DNA of 12,894 nucleotides from assembly GCA_002763035.1 (NCBI GenBank), contig PFDC01000063.1:1-12894 (forward strand). Reading direction: 5' to 3'. This stretch comes from Candidatus Pacearchaeota archaeon CG10_big_fil_rev_8_21_14_0_10_35_13 (GTDB lineage Archaea > Nanobdellota > Nanobdellia > Pacearchaeales > GW2011-AR1). Of the stretch, positions 12,556-12,894 are shown piece by piece (position 1 is the first letter of the stretch; every line of letters begins with the position of its first letter). The notes under the pieces were generated by a model that was not told the DNA's origin, did not search any database, and saw only the letters and a list, made by a program, of their open reading frames with translations. The position numbers were made by a program, and so were the translations under genes.

Positions 12556-12736
12556 AAGCTCAATGCTTAAAATTTATTTAATTTTGTTAAAGAAATAATC
12601 ACTGCGCTCATCAAGAGCCCGAAAGCCCTAAAAAACCCCTAATAACAACAGGTTTTTACTGAACATGATTTTGTGAAATGATGTGATGTAATAATCGAAG
12701 ACTATTTCTCTCAACAAAAAAGGGAAAGAATGCAGG

Positions 12737-12745
12737 TTTATAAAA
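12737..12745 (+). promoter_or_regulatory. Orphan TATA box, plus strand
   Basis: TTTATAAAA matches the archaeal box A. It would start a transcript near 12767, in a locally GC-richer segment with no clear reading frame, so a small RNA is a possibility. Confidence 0.45.
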
Positions 12746-12827
12746 TCTTCGGTGGGGATGCTCAGACAAAGTGTCCCAGATGAGGGGTGGTTATCTTTTA
12801 GTTATATACTAGAGTTTCCGAATTTAA

Positions 12828-12837
12828 CTTATAAATA
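12828..12837 (+). promoter_or_regulatory. TATA-like box near the right edge
   Basis: CTTATAAATA would direct plus-strand transcription from about 12858 into the sequence beyond the window. Confidence 0.35.
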
Positions 12838-12894
12838 CCTCCTCAAACTTTTCTAGTCGTTTTGGCTTGCTTTCAATAAATACAATCTCTCTGA

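Larger units (their letters stand above)
12543..12894. other. Gene-poor right end with promoter-like boxes and an inverted repeat
   Basis: No convincing protein gene is seen in these 352 bases. Visible signals are the dnaG leader (12543-12580), an inverted repeat AAAAACC (12631-12637) with GGTTTTT (12651-12657), a consensus TATA box TTTATAAAA at 12737-12745 (+), and a second, CTTATAAATA, at 12828-12837 (+). The GC-richer stretch 12751-12790 after the first box stands out from its AT-rich surroundings and could be a small RNA. The second box probably serves a gene beyond the window. Confidence 0.5.

Noticed and set aside
12608-12613. A C-box-like TGATGA on the minus strand suggesting a C/D-box guide RNA
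   Set aside because: No CTGA D box lies within the needed distance and the site is in the dnaG promoter region.
12631-12657. The AAAAACC/GGTTTTT inverted repeat as a terminator
   Set aside because: It is only 7 bp and AT-rich, is not followed by a T-run, and no plus-strand gene precedes it; it is left as an unassigned repeat.
12758-12856. A 32-codon frame starting ATG after GGTGGGG
   Set aside because: The ATG is only about 17 bases from the TATA centre, so it would precede the transcript start; the GGTGGGG directly touches the ATG, and the composition is not protein-like.

Overview
The window looks archaeal, most likely from a small-genome DPANN-type archaeon (Woesearchaeota/Pacearchaeota-like). 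The lineage is my inference. The supporting signs are an archaeal-type DnaG primase, an archaeal RNase HII, an initiator tRNA with the A1:U72 pair and A73, a surface protein with a signal peptide and one C-terminal membrane anchor, and many genes whose ATG lies about 25 bases after a TATA box, which suggests leaderless mRNAs. The DNA is AT-rich and strongly asymmetric. The + strand is rich in A and C, so + strand genes favour A/C-ending codons and - strand genes favour T/G-ending codons.

Layout: tRNA-Ser(GCT) (-) lies at the left edge, divergent from a phospholipase-D-type cardiolipin synthase gene (+). Two small membrane-protein genes (-) converge on it. Next come initiator tRNA-Met (+), rnhB (+), a small exported protein gene (-) and then the centrepiece, a 1480-codon smc gene (+). 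Its 3' end is followed by a 56-bp tandem array that repeats the last codons of smc. Then, all on the - strand, come a protein with three helix-turn-helix-like units (8202-8792), an S-layer-like surface protein (9006-10226), a Cys-rich membrane protein, an unrecognised 120-residue protein and dnaG. The last 350 bases hold no convincing gene but carry TATA boxes and a small inverted repeat.

The smc gene is the most unusual part. First, a complete 526-residue LAGLIDADG intein interrupts the Walker A motif between its Lys and Ser, so the ATPase cannot form until the intein splices out. Second, the spliced 954-residue protein has typical SMC heads, but at the middle of its coiled coil it has a Rad50-like CPLC zinc-hook motif and no recognisable SMC hinge. 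Third, the gene's 3' end has been tandemly duplicated with ATGA stop/start overlaps, giving a chain of micro-ORFs that re-encode the SMC C-terminus.

Several genes concern the chromosome and its replication (rnhB, smc, dnaG). Others concern the envelope (cardiolipin synthase, the surface protein and the small membrane proteins). Apart from the dnaG cluster I see no clear operon; most genes have their own TATA box.
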